Source of the DNA: an uncultured beta proteobacterium
GTDB taxonomy: Bacteria; Pseudomonadota; Gammaproteobacteria; Burkholderiales; Burkholderiaceae_C
Length of the DNA stretch: 23,684 nucleotides
NCBI GenBank assembly: GCA_903928325.1
Contig: CAIYQF010000277.1
Coordinates: 1-23,684, forward strand
Reading direction: 5' to 3'
Part shown: piece by piece, positions 21,479-23,684 of the stretch
Layout: every line of letters begins with the position of its first letter
How positions within the stretch are numbered: the first letter of the stretch is position 1
Made by a program: the position numbers and the translations under genes
Notes under the pieces: generated by a model
Database searches by the model: none
What the model was told of the DNA's origin: nothing
What the model saw: only the letters and a program-made list of their open reading frames with translations

Positions 21479-22234
21479 CTAATCCCGGTAGTCGCTGTCC
21501 ATGCGGTCGAGCTTGCGCAACATCGCCGGCCAGGCAAAAGCACCGCCCAGGCCGTCGGTCTGCGCGCGCATGGCCTGGCCCACGCCGTCGATGATGCGCG
21601 GGTCCACCTGCGTGAGCGCGCCCCCGGCCTGCGCGGCGATCTGGATCTGGCAGGTGGACTCGAAGTTGTACATCAGCAAAAACGCCTCGGCAATGCTGCT
21701 GCCCACCACCAGCAGGCCGTGGTTGCGCAGCATCAGGTGCTTGGCGGCGCCCAGATCGGCTTGCAGGCGCGGTTTCTCGTCGTCGCGCAGGGCCACGCCC
21801 TCATACGTGTGGTAGCCCAAAGAGGCCAGCACAAAGGTCGATTGCTGGCTAATGGGCAGCACGCCGCAGGCCTGGGCGCTAACGGCCACGCCCGCGCGGG
21901 TGTGGGTGTGCAAGACGCAGGCGGCGTCCTCACGCACCGCGTGCACCGCGCTGTGGATGACAAAACCCGCCGGGTTGACCGGATGCTCGGACGTGCTGAG
22001 CTTGTTGCCCGCCTGGTCGATCTTGATCAGGCTGCTGGCGGTGATTTCTTCAAACAAGAGGCCGTAGGGGTTGATCAAAAACTGGTGCTCAGGGCCAGGG
22101 ATGCGCGCGCTGATGTGGGTAAAGATCAAATCGCTCCAGCCATAAGCCGCCACCAGGCGGTAACAAGCCGCCAGGTCAACGCGCAACTGCCATTCTTCGG
22201 GGCTGACCTGGTCTTTGAGGGATGGGCTGGACAT
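21479..22234 (-). CDS. class II aldolase/adducin family protein
   Basis: This 251-residue protein belongs to the zinc-dependent class II aldolase/adducin fold (fuculose-phosphate aldolase, ribulose-phosphate epimerase relatives). The zinc ligands appear as His109 and His111 in LHTHTRAG and His172 in LRNHGLLVVG. SDLIFTHISARIPG and FLINPYGLLFEEIT form the substrate pocket. The group that begins with a long hydrophobic helix and ends near KLDRMDSDYRD is widespread and mostly without known substrate, so the reaction is not assigned. The ATG at 22234 has GGAG seven bases upstream. The frame also continues to 22294, but that part is not family-like. It may be the first gene of a unit with ALDH and GMC. 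Confidence 0.9.
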   Translation of the reverse strand: MSSPSLKDQVSPEEWQLRVDLAACYRLVAAYGWSDLIFTHISARIPGPEHQFLINPYGLLFEEITASSLIKIDQAGNKLSTSEHPVNPAGFVIHSAVHAVREDAACVLHTHTRAGVAVSAQACGVLPISQQSTFVLASLGYHTYEGVALRDDEKPRLQADLGAAKHLMLRNHGLLVVGSSIAEAFLLMYNFESTCQIQIAAQAGGALTQVDPRIIDGVGQAMRAQTDGLGGAFAWPAMLRKLDRMDSDYRD

Positions 22235-22239
22235 GCGCG

Positions 22240-22255
22240 GACTCCACGTGAAACA
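22240..22255. promoter_or_regulatory. degenerate parS-like site
   Basis: Bases 22240-22255 read GACTCCACGTGAAACA. They match 12 of 16 positions of the chromosomal parS consensus TGTTTCACGTGAAACA, with a complete right half and core (CCACGTGAAACA); the known TGTTCCACGTG variant raises this to 13. The degenerate half contains the GGAG ribosome binding site of the aldolase gene. In many betaproteobacteria parA/parB follow mnmG, the next gene, so a ParB site here would make sense. Coincidence is possible. Confidence 0.3.
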
Positions 22256-22402
22256 GTAAACGACCACTCTACCCCAGCAGCGGTGTGAAGGCACTTAGGG
22301 GAAAGACTAGGGAATGTCTCGCGGGTGTCTCGGGCGGCGTTGTGGGTGCGCTTTGGGTAGGCGCCGGTAAAATCGCCCTCCTCCCCGTTTTGATTGCCCG
22401 CC

Positions 22403-23684
22403 ATGCTTTATCCCCAACAGTTTGACGTTATCGTCGTCGGCGGCGGCCACGCCGGGTGCGAGGCTGCGCTGGCCGCCGCGCGCATGGGTTGCACAACCCT
22501 GCTGCTGACGCACAACATCGAAACCCTGGGGCAGATGAGCTGCAATCCGTCGATTGGAGGCATTGGCAAGGGCCATCTGGTCAAAGAGGTGGACGCCCTG
22601 GGCGGCGCCATGGCGCTGGCCACTGATGAGAGCGGCGTGCAGTTCCGCATCCTCAACTCCAGCAAAGGCCCGGCGGTGCGCGCCACGCGCGCCCAGGCGG
22701 ACCGCATTCTGTACAAAGCGGCCATCCGCCGCATGCTGGAAAACCAGCCGAACCTGTCGCTGTTCCAGCAGGCGGTGGACGACTTGCTGGTGGAGGGCGA
22801 CCGGGTGGTCGGCGCGGTGACGCAAATCGGTATTAGCTTTCGCGCCAAGACGGTGGTGCTGACGGCGGGCACTTTTTTGGACGGCAAGATTCATGTGGGC
22901 ATGAACCACTACGCCGCAGGGCGCGCCGGTGACCCACCCGCGCTGCGCCTGAGCGCGCGCCTCAAAGAGTTGAAGTTGGCGCAAGGCCGCCTGAAAACCG
23001 GCACGCCACCGCGCATTGACGGGCGCAGTATTGACTTCAGCAAATGCCAAGAGCAACCCGGCGACGGCATGCCCGGCGGCATGGGCGCGGCCATGCCGGT
23101 GTTCAGCTTCATGGGGCGCGTGGAGCAGCACCCGCAGCAAATGCCCTGCTGGATCACCCACACCAACGCGCGCACCCACGAGATCATCCGCAGCGGCTTC
23201 GACCGCAGCCCGATGTTCACCGGCGTGATCGAAGGCGTCGGCCCGCGCTATTGCCCCAGCATCGAGGACAAGGTCAGCCGCTTTGCCGACAAAGAGTCGC
23301 ACCAGATTTTCCTTGAGCCAGAAGGACTTAACGACAGCACCATCTATCCCAATGGCATTTCCACCTCCCTGCCCCAGGACGTTCAGCTGGCGCTGCTGGC
23401 CACCATTCCGGGGCTGGAGAAGGCCGCGGTTCTGCGGCCGGGCTATGCCATCGAATATGACTATGTCGATCCGCGCGAGCTTTCGCCGGCGCTGGAGGTC
23501 AAGGCCGTGCCCGGCCTCTACCTCGCCGGTCAGATCAACGGCACCACAGGTTATGAGGAAGCCGCCGCCCAGGGGCTTATGGCCGGCTGGAATGCCGCCC
23601 GCGCCGCATCAGGCACGGCGCCGGTCATCCTGGACCGGGCCCAGGCCTATATCGGGGTCCTGATCGACGACCTGGTGACCAAGG
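22403..23684 (+). CDS. mnmG: tRNA uridine-5-carboxymethylaminomethyl modification enzyme MnmG (GidA), 3' end outside window
   Basis: MnmG works with MnmE to modify the wobble uridine (U34) of certain tRNAs, using FAD. The ATG at 22403 gives 427 residues here of about 630-650. The FAD motif is VVGGGHAGCEAA. MSCNPSIGGIGKGHLVKE, GSV-like ESGVQFRILNSSKGPAVRA, TAGTFLDGKIHVG and LKTGTPPRI are standard. GFDRSPMFTG, GVGPRYCPSIEDK and HQIFLEPEGL follow, and near the end GYAIEYDYVDPR and AGQINGTTGYEEAAAQGL. The part after about 23320 looks alphaproteobacterial, while the earlier part is beta-type. The frame is unbroken across the change. It is probably the first gene of an mnmG-rsmG-parA-parB block beyond the edge, as in relatives. 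Confidence 0.95.
   Translation, partial: MLYPQQFDVIVVGGGHAGCEAALAAARMGCTTLLLTHNIETLGQMSCNPSIGGIGKGHLVKEVDALGGAMALATDESGVQFRILNSSKGPAVRATRAQADRILYKAAIRRMLENQPNLSLFQQAVDDLLVEGDRVVGAVTQIGISFRAKTVVLTAGTFLDGKIHVGMNHYAAGRAGDPPALRLSARLKELKLAQGRLKTGTPPRIDGRSIDFSKCQEQPGDGMPGGMGAAMPVFSFMGRVEQHPQQMPCWITHTNARTHEIIRSGFDRSPMFTGVIEGVGPRYCPSIEDKVSRFADKESHQIFLEPEGLNDSTIYPNGISTSLPQDVQLALLATIPGLEKAAVLRPGYAIEYDYVDPRELSPALEVKAVPGLYLAGQINGTTGYEEAAAQGLMAGWNAARAASGTAPVILDRAQAYIGVLIDDLVTK

Noticed and set aside
1..23684. Mobile element, prophage, defence island or toxin-antitoxin system
   Set aside because: No transposase, integrase, phage structural gene, terminal inverted repeat, direct-repeat pair or toxin-antitoxin-like gene pair was seen. 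The genes are mostly core or metabolic.

Overview
The window looks like chromosomal DNA from a betaproteobacterium, probably order Burkholderiales and perhaps a Comamonadaceae/Rhodoferax-like lineage. The grounds are high-GC coding regions, a free-standing IF-1 with a C-terminal extension, the minC-minD-minE order, NnrU with DUF2788 and DUF2189 membrane proteins, and a beta-type MnmG N-terminus. The placement rests on remembered family resemblance, not a search. I see no transposase, phage, CRISPR, tRNA or rRNA.

Layout. Positions 1-2488 (-) hold an RND efflux pump: a lipoprotein adaptor followed by the inner-membrane transporter, cut by the window edge. An epoxide-hydrolase-like enzyme (-) follows, divergent from an orphan OmpR-type response regulator (+), then a tandem-CBS protein and a class I DAHP synthase (+). 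IF-1 and a small unknown protein (-) face an Lrp/AsnC regulator (+). Positions 7239-9180 (-) carry the minCDE division-site operon. A 417-bp gene-free stretch (9181-9597) separates minC from a divergent nnrU-like gene. Two translationally coupled membrane proteins of unknown function (DUF2189, DUF2788), a cysteine-free glutaredoxin-like protein, a Spy/CpxP-like periplasmic protein, rdgC, a CopZ-like copper chaperone and the copper exporter CopA follow on alternating strands. From 15881 come an Old Yellow Enzyme reductase (-), an MFS transporter (+), then an oxidative cluster on the minus strand (class II aldolase, aldehyde dehydrogenase, GMC dehydrogenase), and finally mnmG (+), cut by the right edge.

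How the genes work together. MinC, MinD and MinE place the division septum. CopZ and CopA buffer and export Cu(I). The GMC and aldehyde dehydrogenases probably oxidise an alcohol to an acid in two steps. The two RND genes form one pump.

The main observations are as follows. (1) The minC-nnrU gap combines a 27% GC block, four TAG triplets, a perfect IHF consensus and three DnaA-box-like 9-mers within 200 bp, which resembles a replication origin. (2) The last ~350 bp of mnmG read like an alphaproteobacterial protein on a betaproteobacterial front half, suggesting a recombination mosaic or a chimeric contig end. (3) All seven tail-to-tail gene pairs lie within 22 bp, and four of them share exactly 4 bp of stop codon. 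(4) The glutaredoxin-like protein has no cysteine. (5) A degenerate parS-like site lies upstream of mnmG.
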